DNA from: Cinnamomum chago
Lineage: Eukaryota; Streptophyta; Magnoliopsida; Laurales; Lauraceae
Assembly: GCA_038049695.1 (NCBI GenBank)
Contig: CP142461.1
Span: forward strand, 29,953,001-30,017,000
Length of the DNA stretch: 64,000 bases
Direction of reading: 5' to 3'
The notes beneath the pieces are model-generated. The model was given only the letters and a program-made list of their open reading frames with translations, made no database searches and had not been told where the DNA came from. This document shows positions 22,693 through 33,297 of the stretch, in pieces (the first letter of the stretch is position 1; each line of letters opens with the position of its first letter). The translations under genes and the position numbers were made by a program.

Positions 22693-23690
22693 GTGTTTCA
22701 TAATTTGAAGTGTTTCCCAGATGATGTGATGTTGAATATTTTTGCCAAATCGCCTGTTGAATCTCTTGTTAGATTTAATTCTGTTTGTAAGCATTGGCAT
22801 AAATTGATATCCAACAAATACTTTATTCAGTTCTATAATGATGAGTCATGGGAAAAAAAAAAACACCAATCGTCCTTATAAAAAGGTGGTCTGGAAAAAT
22901 TTGTACGGGCTGTGTGGGTAAATCAGGTTTCTCTTCTGAGTTCAATCTGGGTTTCTTGGATGATAATGTGATAACAAAAGCCTCTTCCAATGGTCTGCTT
23001 TGTTGCACACGCACGACAAATCCAAAGGCTAGCTATGTCTGCAATCCAATGACTACAGAGAGTTTAAGTTGCTTCTGAAATCTTAAAAAAGGAGATCCAT
23101 TTATGAAGAAAACCTTTTGTTAATAAATTTGGCTGTTGACCCACATACTTACAGTGTTTGCAAACTTCGATCCTCCATACTCCAGTTTGCTTCCTATTGA
23201 GTGCCTGGTTTTTAATTCAGAGACCAATGCATGGAAGATATTTGGTTTTGATTTATCTATCAGCCAAGAACACACTATATTAAGATGAAGGGTTTTTGAG
23301 GCGATTTTGAATATGACTTGTTATTTTGACTGGGAGTTATAACTCCCCACTTTTAATATGTAACCACTCTCCACTTCCAATATAGAACTACTCATTTTCC
23401 TCATTGAACCACCTCTTCTTATCACATTTTCACAAAACTTCCTTTCTATCCCTATGATAATCATCAAATCATTTTCATAAGCATTGAAGATTGATTTTGT
23501 GTAATTTGAGTTTTTCTTAAAATATCACTATATATACTTTTTAGTTATTGGTGAACGGTTATTTTACTAGTTGATAATGAACATAATTAGACCGTCTCCG
23601 TGGGGTGGGTCGCTCGCTTTATTGGTTAACATTAAGTGTAAAAAATATTAGTGCTTGATTTGTACAATGAGGTGACTCAATAGAATGGAT
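22693..23690 (+). pseudogene. F-box pseudogene B1
   Basis: A decayed relative of the A gene: FPDDVMLNIFAKSPVESL and VCKHWHKLISNKYF (F-box), SSEFNLGFLDDNVI, SNGLLCC and ASYVCNPMTTES (F-box-associated domain), in several frames. It has no ATG: homology begins at a GTG fused to the end of a hAT-like AACCG remnant. A Helitron-like insertion (about 23271-23570) splits the second half, after which DNA homologous to the A gene's VSVGRSLYC region continues at 23590-23675. Unlike A it keeps the F-box Cys and Trp of VCKHW. Confidence 0.8.
23271..23570. mobile_element. Helitron-like fragment inside B1
   Basis: Homologous to 46405-46690: begins CACTATATTAAGATGAAGG and contains GACTGGGAGTTATAACTCC and repeated TATGTAACCACTC-type words. 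The 3' hairpin of the full copy is missing. Also present in B3 and mostly lost from B2, so it predates the duplication. Confidence 0.5.
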
Positions 23691-23954
23691 TGTTGAGATT
23701 CATTCTCTTTCTCTCTCTCTCTCCCTTTAAATGTCTTATTCTATAAGGGCACTATGCACTATGTTTTTATTTTTTAAGGATAGTCTGGTTATTTTGTATA
23801 AAACCACAATTCTTTTTCAAGAGGTATGTATGGACAGCACAGTTGGTGTAACCCTAATTTTAAAGGCTCAAGCTCTTGTGCATCTTTCTTGCACTTTATT
23901 ACAGTACAAGACAACTGGGGCCCAACAACTCAGGGGTGTAGCAACTCGTAATGT

Positions 23955-23962
23955 TATATAAG
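23955..23962 (+). promoter_or_regulatory. TATA box candidate of A2
   Basis: TATATAAG, 177 bp upstream of the A2 ATG and only 11 bp after the AGCA duplication junction. A1 and A3 have GATATAAG here. Everything upstream of the junction is the tail of the previous unit. Confidence 0.45.
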
Positions 23963-24138
23963 ATGTCTCCGTTCCTAGTGAGGATCATATAGTTTTCTCA
24001 TTCAATCGTCCAAGAAAGAATAGCAGATCGAGAAAAGTACCTCTGCAAATCTAAGAGCCCATCTTCGTGTTTACAGTGGCCAAATCAGACCCGTCTGAAA
24101 TCCAACACTGCATTTAACAAGCCCCTCTGGTTAGTGCA

Positions 24139-25230
24139 ATGAAAATAATTTCTTCCCATCCACTACAACACTTGCATACATCCTTTGAGCTGAGAGATGT
24201 GTTTCTTCTCCCAGATGATGTGATCTTACATATTTTTGCCAGATTGCCTTTTGAATGTCTCGTTAGATTTAAATCTGTAAGTGAGTTTCGGCATACATTG
24301 TTTTCAGATAGGTACTTCATTAAACTCAATAATGAAGAGTCATGGAAAAAACCAATGGTCTTGCTTGTAGAAGATAATTCTAGCAGAAATCCTATGAGAT
24401 GTGTGGACAAATCGGGTCTCTCTTTCGAGTTCTCTCTAGGTTTCTTGAACGATCATGTGCGGGTTAGAGCCTCTTGTAATGGTTTGCTGTTTTGCTCAAG
24501 TATGAAAATTGATAGGGCTTACTATGTCTGCAATCCAATGACTAGAGAGTTCAAGTTACTTCCTGTCATTGAAGAGAGAAGACTCACTAAAATCGTGGGT
24601 TTGGCTGTTGACCCATATACTCAGAGGTACAATGTAGTTTTGGCAGTCTTGACAGACTCTGATTCGTCATACGTCCTTAGGCTTTTTAATTGCTTGTTAT
24701 TTGATTCAAAGACCAATGTTTGGAAGAAGTTAGTTTTTGATTCATTTGGCATTGGCGGTGGACTTGTTTATACTGCTGACCAGAATCAGGTTGTCTCCGT
24801 TGGCCGCTCACTTTATTGTCTATCTGTGAGTTCAAAAATACTAGCATTTGATTTGTTCAATGAGGCCTGGAAAAAGATCACTCCCCCAGCTGAGATTGCT
24901 AAAAGTTGTGCAAGTAGGGTTCTGTTGTTGGAGCTGGAAGGGTCTTTGTCAGTGATAAACATTATGGGGGAGTGGATGAATATATGGGTGTTGAAAGATT
25001 GCCTGAGAGAGGAATGGGAGCTGGCTGATAGAGTGAATCTAGGGAGCATTAGTGAATTCTTAAGAGATACTGCATTTCCAGTAACACTTAATAGGGATTT
25101 CATATTCCTAAGAACCTTCAGAGATGTATGGGTATTTCGTCGCAAGAGTAGAAAGTGGAACAAATTTCATAAAGCGTTATGGAGATTTGCTGCCTTTCCT
25201 TTTAGAAGCACACTATGTTCATGTTACTAG
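24139..25230 (+). CDS. F-box protein A2, At5g49610-like
   Basis: Single-exon gene of 363 residues. F-box at about residues 20-62 (FLLPDDVILHIFARLPF...), then an F-box-associated interaction domain with CNGLLFCSSMKIDRAYYVCN, VGLAVDPYTQRYNVVLA, VSVGRSLYCLS and EWMNIWVLKDC, ending PFRSTLCSCY. Order and length match Arabidopsis F-box protein At5g49610, whose C-terminus also has RRKS/RRSK-like and FRST motifs. By family knowledge it is the substrate receptor of an SCF (SKP1-CUL1-F-box) ubiquitin ligase; its target is unknown. Odd point: the F-box Cys and Trp (VCKxW in B copies) are Ser48 and Arg51 here, which could weaken SKP1 binding. The ATG at 24139 is shared by all A copies. It lies 196 bp after the U1/U2 junction. 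Confidence 0.9.
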   Translation: MKIISSHPLQHLHTSFELRDVFLLPDDVILHIFARLPFECLVRFKSVSEFRHTLFSDRYFIKLNNEESWKKPMVLLVEDNSSRNPMRCVDKSGLSFEFSLGFLNDHVRVRASCNGLLFCSSMKIDRAYYVCNPMTREFKLLPVIEERRLTKIVGLAVDPYTQRYNVVLAVLTDSDSSYVLRLFNCLLFDSKTNVWKKLVFDSFGIGGGLVYTADQNQVVSVGRSLYCLSVSSKILAFDLFNEAWKKITPPAEIAKSCASRVLLLELEGSLSVINIMGEWMNIWVLKDCLREEWELADRVNLGSISEFLRDTAFPVTLNRDFIFLRTFRDVWVFRRKSRKWNKFHKALWRFAAFPFRSTLCSCY

Positions 25231-27174
25231 AATCTGGAGTCTTATTAATTATTTGGATAATTTCAAGCATCTCAATCTGAGTTTTCTCTCTGTTTGTTTT
25301 TCTTAGGGTGATTTTAATGCTTAAGTTTTTTTTTTTTTTGGTTCCTGCTTATAATCAACTTTTTCTATGTTTTTCCTTGCTGCATCTTTTCAAGTTTGGA
25401 TCTTAATTGGTGCAGTTGATTGTTTCCTTCTATTATGTTAATTGGAGTGTTGTGTGATTGATTTATTAAATCAAGTGGGACCATACCTTAAAGAGATACA
25501 TGAATGAAGTCATTTTACTAATGACTCATTAGAGTCAATTATATGTGCAGAAAAAAGTGCTAGCTTAGTCCACTTTTAGCGGCGTAAAACAATTTCCAAC
25601 GGTAAAAAAGTGTCACAAACCCATGGAACACGGCGGGTGTTGGGGTGGAAATGTCACTTTTAGCAGCGGAAAAAAATTTCCACCATTAAAACTAAGTTCT
25701 GTTAAATGCGCTTTTTTTTTTTGTTGCTAAAAATCACTTTTTTTTATTGATTTAAATCTCTATTTAGCACCATTACTTTGTTGAACTCTTTCTATGCTGA
25801 AAATGGGTATGGCTGAAATCGTTATGGCATAAGAATGGGTCATGATTGTTTAGTTACGTTAGAACCGTTAAGATAATATTCAGTAACACTGTAGAATTAG
25901 AATAGTTTAGTGAATATTCATACATTTATAATATACAACTTTAAAAAATCATTAATAATATCCATATAGTCTTCCACATGTAAACCATGGGAAAATTAAA
26001 AATTAATTATGAATCGTTAAATTAAACATAAATCCTCTTTGATAAAGCTTTTTTAATAATTAAATTTAACAGTTCTATGAATTTTTTTTTCTTTTCTAAA
26101 AAATGAATCGAAATAGACTTCAGGATTGACTATCAAAGACATGTTTCTTTACGAAAAAATTGTTCATGTTTTATACTCTGGTGTCTTCAACAAAATTTTA
26201 GGCTAAAAAGTTCATGTTTTATACTCTTGTGTCTTCAACAAAATCTTAGGCTAAACTACATTGTATATTCGAACAGGTTAGAAATATAGAATTATAGTTT
26301 AATCACAAAGATTATATTCACAGTATCTTATATGTTATAACCGATATTGGTTGTTATATTTCCGAAATCTGATGCTTAAAATGTTTTAACATCATTATTA
26401 AAATTGTTAAATGATGAATTCAACCAAAGAAACTTCCATAATAAATCAAATGGTTCTAATTAATCTTGTTAAATATAAAAATAATTTCAATGAAGCTTAT
26501 AAGTTAAGTGAATTACTGGAACATATTTTAGGCAATTGTTTGTCCCCTTAATGGACGAATTAGCTCAGTGATTCCAACCTTTGGTTTCTCGCGCAAGAAC
26601 CCTAGACATTTTAAGTAACCTTAACTTATAATTTGAAGAGCCATCAGGAAACCCCATAATAATTGGATTAGGTTTCGGGGACAACGAGGGCATGCTGCCC
26701 CCCTCTCGACCCTCAACCCACAGAGTGGTGGTATCTTTCATTGCTAGTACCTAGTACCTAGTACCTAGAGCTTAGTTAGATAGATCTAGTGTTGGACCCC
26801 TTGACTTGTAACGTGTAAGCTTGAGATCAGCAAAGAGTGGCTGTTTGGGCCGATTTTCACTCCCGGATTGTTCGGAGACGTGAAGCATGTTGAATTGGTG
26901 ATAAGACAAGGGTATTTAATTTAAACTTAGTGCTTTGGAATGTCAAGCACCATTAGTGTTGAAAACATGGCATTCAAATCCTGTAGGCGCATAAAGTCGA
27001 ATATTATCATGCTTACATGTTAAGGCCAATCTCAGACTTAGAATGGCTCCTTGTAGTTAATGATTCCTTGAATGATGTTCCACAGGTTATTAGTTGTACC
27101 TTGTGTACTTGTTTACTTACGTGCCTCAGGCATGCTTTTCTTTTATTGATAATGTTCATTTTACATCGTACCCC

Positions 27175-27303
27175 ATGTCGCTTGCGGACGTTAGCGTCGC
27201 AATTTGGCTATATGGAGTCGTGCCCGGGGACTTTGCGCACATGGAAATGCCGCTTCTTCCTTTCTATCGACAAGATCCTTGGCTGTGCTTTACTGGTCGG
27301 TGA
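27175..27303 (+). other. 42-codon exon-like segment, copy in U2
   Basis: Same length and frame as 21114-21242 with Asp-to-His, Phe-to-Cys and Trp-to-Arg differences, ending LPFYRQDPWLCFTGR. A preserved frame in two copies is weak support for coding origin, because the copies are young. Confidence 0.3.
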
Positions 27304-28052
27304 GCTAGAGGGAGAGGAATCCATTTGGACTTGCATGAGAGAGAGAGAGATCAACTTTTTTAAGGCATGTTTGTTTAATACTTTTTAAAGGAAAAGTTGA
27401 CTGTTTTTTTTATGGAAAACTTATTTTTTCGATGTTTGGCGTGGAATAATTTCGTGGAAACGCTTTTCTGCACCGTCAGCATTTTCCTTGATAATGGTGG
27501 AAATGAGTTTCCTATGGGGGTATGGAAAATAAATTTCTTCGTAAAACTTCTCCCTTTTTTCCTCACTCTTAGTCCATTTTAACCCAAAACCCTATAACTC
27601 TTTCATTTTTTATTTCTTTAAATAAATTATTATTTGATGCTGAATAAATAATATACATGTTATGTTATTTTTCTCCAAAAAATTATTTCACCAAATAAGA
27701 AATTTTGATTTTCTATAAGAAATTCATAGCCGCACCAAGCAACATTGGCACCAATTCAATAGAGAATTTTTTTTTTCACAAAACATGAATTTCTAAATTC
27801 TATGGAAATCATTTTACGATGTTTCATTTTTATGGAATTTGCTGACGTGATAATTTTCCATTTCTGCAGAAAGGGTGTGTACACAAACTGCCCTTAATGT
27901 TATTTTTCAAAACTCCAAAAGTGTCTAAATTCCATTTTTTTATATTCATTTTAGATTTTTTCAGTTTTTGGGCCAAGATAAATTGAGGATTACTCAGCTG
28001 GATATCAATATCCCAACATTCCTTGACAGTGTTAAAAAAAAAAAAAAATTAC

Positions 28053-28320
28053 AGGGTGGAGCAGCCACATAGCTTCAAACTCGAAAGGGGTTTTCATTGA
28101 AGGGATGAGGGTTGTGGGAGGGCAAGATGGGGTTATGATCAGAAGAGATTCTGGGCAAAGGAGAGAGAGATGGGTCATAATGTTGATTAAGGAGAAACTC
28201 TATCAAGGCGAGATGCAACATAGCCCGAACTTTGGCAATTATTTGACCAACAGCTGCTTCCCTGTGGAGCCAATTCCGGGCTTGCAGACAGCGTCATGCT
28301 GTTGAAGTCGTTGGCGGGTG
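28053..28320 (-). pseudogene. LINE (L1-type) endonuclease fragment, U2 copy
   Basis: Near-identical to the U1 copy: NDFNSM, SRLDRV, LPRISSDHNP and FEFEAMWLLHP on the minus strand. Confidence 0.6.
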
Positions 28321-28521
28321 GTTGAAACTGAGTCTTAATTACATCATTGCTTTGAAATGACATTGAAATCACCAATCAAACAAAAGGACGGTTAGTAGCT
28401 AGAGCAGAAATTTATCAGGTGTGACCACAAAGATCCTTGTTTGGAAGTAGTTAGTTGAGGCATAAATACTAGTTATTAAGCTGACCGTACCATTGTTGGG
28501 GGTTGGTGAGGGTAATGGTGG

Positions 28522-29516
28522 TAGAGGTGTCAAACGGGCCGGAGCGGCCGTGCCGGCCCACCCATGCCACGGGCCGGGCCAGCACGGCCCGCCAGGGAAA
28601 TACCCTGACACGGCATGGCCCACTGGCACACTGGAGCGGGCTGGGCCAGCGGGCCGGTGGGCTTTTTTTTATTTTTTTCACTCCTGGCGCGACAATAAGT
28701 GCAGGAAGAAGTGGTTTTGTAGGGTGCACGTATTGGACCGTTGATATAACCGATGCTTGAAAGTTAAAAGAGCCCAAGAATTGACAAAAAACATAGAGCA
28801 AGATAAAGCCAGGAGAAACAGATGAGATGGTTAACAATTAACTGCCATTGCCAACAGTCAACAGACAGGTGGGGTCAGGATTTTCAGCAAGCTCGGATTT
28901 GTTCAAGGCCAACCTATTTAATAAACTGCAAGCTGGCCATCAATATCCGTAGAAATAATAAAGTAAACATCAAATTAATTAAAAAAATAATAATTTGAGA
29001 GACGAGAGAAAGAAAGGATTGAAATAGAAATGAGATCAGAAACTCCAACAGCCGATTCAGTTTTCTTGGGTTTTTTGAAGCGTATAAATGAAGTCTAAAG
29101 GTTTAGACTTTCCTTTTCCACTTGTTGTGATCTGCTAACCATAGATAAAATAAGAAAACCAAACCTTGGGACTACTTTTCCACTGTCTTTTCTTTATCAC
29201 TTAAAACACAAACATGCCTTTAATGATAAGGCTAACCAATGTTAGAGATGTAGTTGCGCCAGGAGTAAAATCACCTAAAATTATAGACTTTGTAAAATTG
29301 AAAAGGACACAAAATACCCCATATATGATCATTTTATGGCTGTTTGGGGGGGGGGGGGTAAAATGGAAATTTTTTTTTTTAAATGTCACTTTTGGGCGGG
29401 CCGTGCCTGGCGGGCCATAGAGGGCAGCCCACGTGCCAGGCGGGCCCGGCCTGCCGGGCCACGGGCTGTTGACTGGCGGGCTGGACAGGGCCGGCCCGGC
29501 CCATTTGACATCTCTG
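28522..29516. mobile_element. non-autonomous hAT element (TAGAGGTGTCAAA family)
   Basis: Ends TAGAGGTGTCAAACGGGCC and GGCCCATTTGACATCTCTG are inverted repeats. Flanks AATGGTGG and AATCGTGG are an 8-bp target-site duplication with one mismatch. U1 shows the empty site (GGTAATGGTGGGATG) near 22452. About 100 bp at each end is rich in GGGCCGG and GGCCGTGCC subterminal words. No transposase. An inner inverted pair ACTCCTGGCGC (28680 and 29261 regions) hints at a second element nested within. Confidence 0.88.
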
Positions 29517-30319
29517 AATCGTGGGATGTTGGGAAGAGGACTCAAAGAAAAAAAAAACTTTAAAAAACTGAGATGATGGGACGAGCTTAGGAAGCAGATT
29601 GAACTGTTTAGTTGAAGTTCAATTTCCTTACAGCCCTTTTTTTTTTTATAAGTACGCAGTAGAGGTGTAAAAAGAAAAACGAAAAACCGTCTAATCAAAC
29701 TGAGCTCAACCGAATCAAACCAAATCGTGGTTAATAACCGTGTTTCATAATTTGGAGTGTTTCCCAGATGATGTGATGTTGAATATTTTTGCCAGATTGC
29801 CTGTTGAATCTCTTGTTAGATTTAAATCTATTTGTAAGCTTTGGCATAAATTGAAATCCAACAAGTACTTTATTCAGTTCTATAATGATGAGTCATGGAA
29901 AGAAAAAAAAAACACCAATCGTCCTTATAAAAAGGTGGTCTGGAAAAATTCATACGGGCTGTGTGGGTAAATCAGGTTTCTCTTCTAAGTTCAATTTGGG
30001 TTTCTTGGATGATAATGTGTAGGGGTGTAAGAAAAAACCGCCTAACCGTCAAACCGCACCGAACCGAACCGAACCGCGGTTATTAACCGTATTTTCACGG
30101 TTCGGTTCGGTTACGGTTAATAAAACCAAAAAACCGCACGGTTCGGTTCGGTTACGGTTTTCCACAATATTCACGGTTATTAACCGAACCGAACCGTAAA
30201 ATATGGTTCGGTATACGGTTAACCGCACCGATAACAAATAAAATTATATACAAGGGGGGTAAACGAAATTTTCCTTACCTAAAACCAAACCCTAGCTTCC
30301 CAGTCCCACATCGTCATCG

Positions 30320-31630
30320 CCTCCCAGACGCCTCCCTTTCTGCTCTCTCCCTCCCTCTCATCTCCACATCGTCATCGCGTCATCGCCTCCCTCTCTCAGC
30401 AGCTCCCCTCTCTCAGGTACACGCATCTTTCCATCTCTCCTTTCTCCCTCTCTGCTCTCTATCCCTCACTCTCTCCATCTCTCTGCTCTCTGCTCTCTCC
30501 CTCTCTGATCTCCCTCTCTCCCCTCTCTCATCGTCTCCCTCTCTGCTCTCCCTCCCTCTCTGATCTCCCTCTCTCCCCTCTCTCATCATCTCCCTCTCCG
30601 CTCACCCTCTGTCTCTCCCTCTCTGATCTCCCTCTCTCCCGTCCACTCTCTCTGCTCTCTTCCTCACCCTCTCTCTGCTCCGCCCACTCTCTCCCTCTCG
30701 TTTGCTCCTTCTCCCCCTCGCTCTCTCCCCTTCGTTTCCGCCCTGCGCCCACACGCCTCCCTCTCTGCTCTCCCTCTCTACCCTCTCTGCTCTCTCCCTC
30801 TCTACTCTACCCTCTCTGCTCTCCCTCCCTCTCTGCTCGCTCCCTCTCTCTCTCTCCATCTCGATCTCTCTGCTCTCTCCCTCTCTGATCTCCCTCTCTC
30901 CCCTCTCTCATCGTCTCCCTCCTCTGCTCTCTCTCTCTCTGCTCTCCCTCCTCTGCTCTCTCTCTCTCTGCTCTCCCTCCCTCTCTGATCTCCCTCTCTC
31001 CCCTCTCTCATCGTCTCCCTCTCTGCTCTCCCTCCCTCTCTGCTCTCTCCCTCTCTCTCTCTCCATCTCCATCTCTCTGCTCTCTCCCTCTCTGATCTCC
31101 CTCTCTCCCCTCTCTCATCGTCTCCCTCCTCTGCTCTCTCTCTCTGCTCTCCCTCCCTCTTTGATCTCCCTCTCTCCCCTCTCTCATCGTCTCCCTCTCT
31201 GCTCTCTCTCTGCTCTCCCTCCCTCTCTGATCTCCCTATCTCCCCTCTCTCATCGCCTCCCTCTCTGCTCTCTCTCTGCTCTCCCTCCCTCTCTGATCTC
31301 CCTCTCTCCCCTCTCTCATCGTCTACCTCTCTGCTCTCTCTCTCTGCTCTCCCTCCCTCTCTGATCTCCCTTTCTCCCCTCTCTCATTGTCTCCCTCTCT
31401 GATCTCCCTCTCTCCCGTCCACTCTCTCTGCTCTCTTCCTCACCCTCTCTCTGCTCCGCCCACTCTCTCCCTCTCGCTCGCTCCTTCTCCCCCTCGCTCT
31501 CTCCCCTTCGTTTCCGCCCTGCGCCCACACGCCTCCCTCTCTGCTCTACCCTCTCTACTCTCTCCCTCTCTACTCTCCCTCTCTACCCTCTCTGCTCTCC
31601 CTCCCTCTCTGCTCTCTCCCTCTCTCTCTT
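30320..31630. repeat. CT-rich minisatellite within hAT copy 2
   Basis: Variants of CTCTCTGCTCTCCCTC and TGATCTCCCTCTCTCCC over 1.3 kb. There is a higher-order duplication: the segment starting GTCCACTCTCTCTGCTCTC at 30641 recurs at 31417, an offset of 776 bp, including the unique words TTCGTTTCCGCCCTGCGCC. Long reading frames on both strands are artefacts of the repeat. Confidence 0.85.
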
Positions 31631-32215
31631 GGAATGCCATAATAGGAGGTATGCAACAAGGATCCAACCAACTTGTTATTCTGACTAATGTGGAATATGA
31701 TCCTGCAAGATGCATATTTCCCATCTTGGTTACTCGCTGGATTATTGGTCTGATGGTTTTTGGATTTGGAACGCTTTAAAAATCTCCATGATTCCAAAAT
31801 CCCAACCACTTAATTATAGGCCTATAGTTGGTTAGGAATGAAGACACAAGCAGTCCTATCAAGATCAATGATCCAGATCTAGAAACTATGTATTGGCTTT
31901 GTAGTCAACGAAATGACATGTTTTCCCTGACTACTCCAACATCAACATCAATTCATGTCTATGAATATCATCGAATTCTTAGCTTTTCTGCTCTTAGTTG
32001 TAAGCTTTGTTATCAGTTCACTTAACTGAACTGTGAAATGCTGCTTAGACTATTGAGACCATACATGATGTGCTTATATTGCAAAAAAATTCCATTCTTT
32101 TACAGGCTATGTGCACAATGGGCAAGGTGAGGAAGCCTTGAAATTACATTCCTTAATGGTGGAAACAAATATAAGAAACATCTCTTACTCAGGTTTTCTA
32201 CCATGTTTGTTTTAA
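31630..32215 (+). pseudogene. captured PPR-like gene fragment in hAT copy 2
   Basis: Two short coding-like pieces: SWNAIIGGMQQG (31629-31664) and, after a good acceptor TTTTACAG, GYVHNGQGEEALKLHSLMV (32106-32162). Both fit the start and end of plant PLS-class PPR motifs (xSWNAIIxGYxxNGxxxEALxLFxxM). The roughly 440 bp between may be intron. No full PPR motif is present, so the call is tentative. Confidence 0.5.
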
Positions 32216-32845
32216 CTAGATGAATGAAATTAAATTATACTGTATTACTGTGTATATTTTTCCACGGTTATTAACCGTAACCGAACCGTATAATACGGTT
32301 AACCGCGGTTCGGTTTTCCATGGTTTTTGTATATACGGTTACGGTTACGGTTTTTAAAGACGGAAAACCGCGGTTACGGTTCGGTTAACGGTTTCCCCAA
32401 AAAGACCGGTTAACCGAACCGTTACACCCCTAATAATGTGATAACAAGAGCCTCTTCCAATGGTCTGCTTTGTTGCACACGCACGACAAATCCAAAGGCT
32501 AGCTATGTCTGCAATCCAATGACTACAGAGAGTTTAAGTTGCTTCCAAAATCTTAAAAAAGGAGATCCATTTATGAAGAAAACCTTTTATTAATAAATTT
32601 GGCTGTTGACCCACATACTTACAGTGTTTGCAAACTTCGATCCTCCATACTCCAGTCTGCTTCCTATTGAGTGCCTGTTTTTATTGAGTACTTATTGGTG
32701 AACGGTTATTTTACTAGTTGATAATGAACATAATTAGACCGTCTCCGTGGGGTGGGTCGCTCGCTTTATTGGTTAACATTAAGTGTAAAAAATATTAGTG
32801 CTTGATTTGTACAATGAGGTGACTCAATTGAATGGATTGTTGAGA

Positions 32846-32885
<40 letters not shown>

Positions 32886-33113
32886 TTAAATGTCTTATTC
32901 TATAAGGGCACTATGCACTATGTTTTTATTTTTTAAGGATAGTCTGGTTATTTTGTATAAAACCACAATTCTTTTCCAAGAGGTATGTATGGACAACACA
33001 GTTGGTGTAACCCTAATTTTAAAGGCTCATGCTCTTGTGCATCTTTCTTGCACAATATTACTGTACAAGACAGCTGGGGCCCAACAAATCAGGGGTGTAG
33101 CAACTCGTAATGT

Positions 33114-33121
33114 GATATAAG
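33114..33121 (+). promoter_or_regulatory. TATA-like element upstream of A3
   Basis: GATATAAG, 177 bp before the A3 ATG and 11 bp after the U2/U3 junction; one base weaker than the A2 version. Confidence 0.35.
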
Positions 33122-33297
33122 ATGTCTTCGTTCCTAGTGAGGATCATATAGTATTCTCATTCAATCGTCCAAGAAAGAAGAGCAGATCGAGAAAAGTACC
33201 TTTGCAAATCTAAGAGCCCATCTTCGTGTTTACAGTGGCCAAATCAGACCCGTCTGAAATCCAACACTGCATTTAACAGCCCCCTCTGGTTAGTGCA

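Larger units (their letters stand above)
11341..23939 (+). repeat. tandem unit U1
   Basis: Holds F-box A1 (with a CACTA insertion), spacer, LINE fragment and pseudogene B1. It is 12.6 kb, or about 6.04 kb without the CACTA element and its 3-bp duplication. Confidence 0.9.
25231..28521. other. U2 spacer between A2 and the hAT element
   Basis: Homologous to the U1 spacer. Contains the second copy of the 42-codon frame (27175-27303) and of the LINE fragment (28053-28320). No other gene is seen. Confidence 0.6.
30020..32432. mobile_element. non-autonomous hAT element (TAGGGGTGTAA family, copy 2) with captured sequence
   Basis: Ends TAGGGGTGTAAG and CGTTACACCCCTA with a perfect 8-bp duplication ATAATGTG (30012-30019 and 32433-32440). 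B1 and B3 show the uninterrupted site. Both ends (about 200 bp) are dense in CCGAACCG and AACCGCGGTT. The interior holds 1.3 kb of CT-rich minisatellite and then a PPR-like gene fragment. No transposase. The same family as 4061-5781. Confidence 0.93.
29740..32830 (+). pseudogene. F-box pseudogene B2, split by a hAT element
   Basis: Left part 29740-30019 reads FPDDVMLNIFARLPVESL, VCKLWHKL-type F-box (here ICKLWHKL) and YNDESW, beginning at GTG after a hAT-like AACCG remnant. A hAT (30020-32432) with duplicated ATAATGTG interrupts it. The right part 32433-32830 continues with SNGLLCC and ASYVCNPMTTES, and then the VSVGW-type remnant. Relative to B1 and B3 most of the Helitron-like insert is lost. 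Not functional. Confidence 0.8.
23940..33098 (+). repeat. tandem unit U2
   Basis: Holds intact F-box A2, spacer with a 995-bp hAT, LINE fragment, and pseudogene B2 split by a 2413-bp hAT. It is 9.16 kb, or about 5.74 kb without these insertions. Confidence 0.9.

Noticed and set aside
22693-22881. Reading B1-B3 as functional short F-box proteins
   Set aside because: They start at GTG, not ATG, and are broken by shifts and insertions shared or added in each copy.
23731-23961. 76-codon frame conserved in U1/U2 and U2/U3 (32890-33120)
   Set aside because: It crosses the duplication junction and ends in the TATA-like word, so the frame exists only because units were joined; no motif.
30528-31809. 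Long frames on both strands across the CT-rich tract
   Set aside because: All six frames are low-complexity products of the minisatellite.
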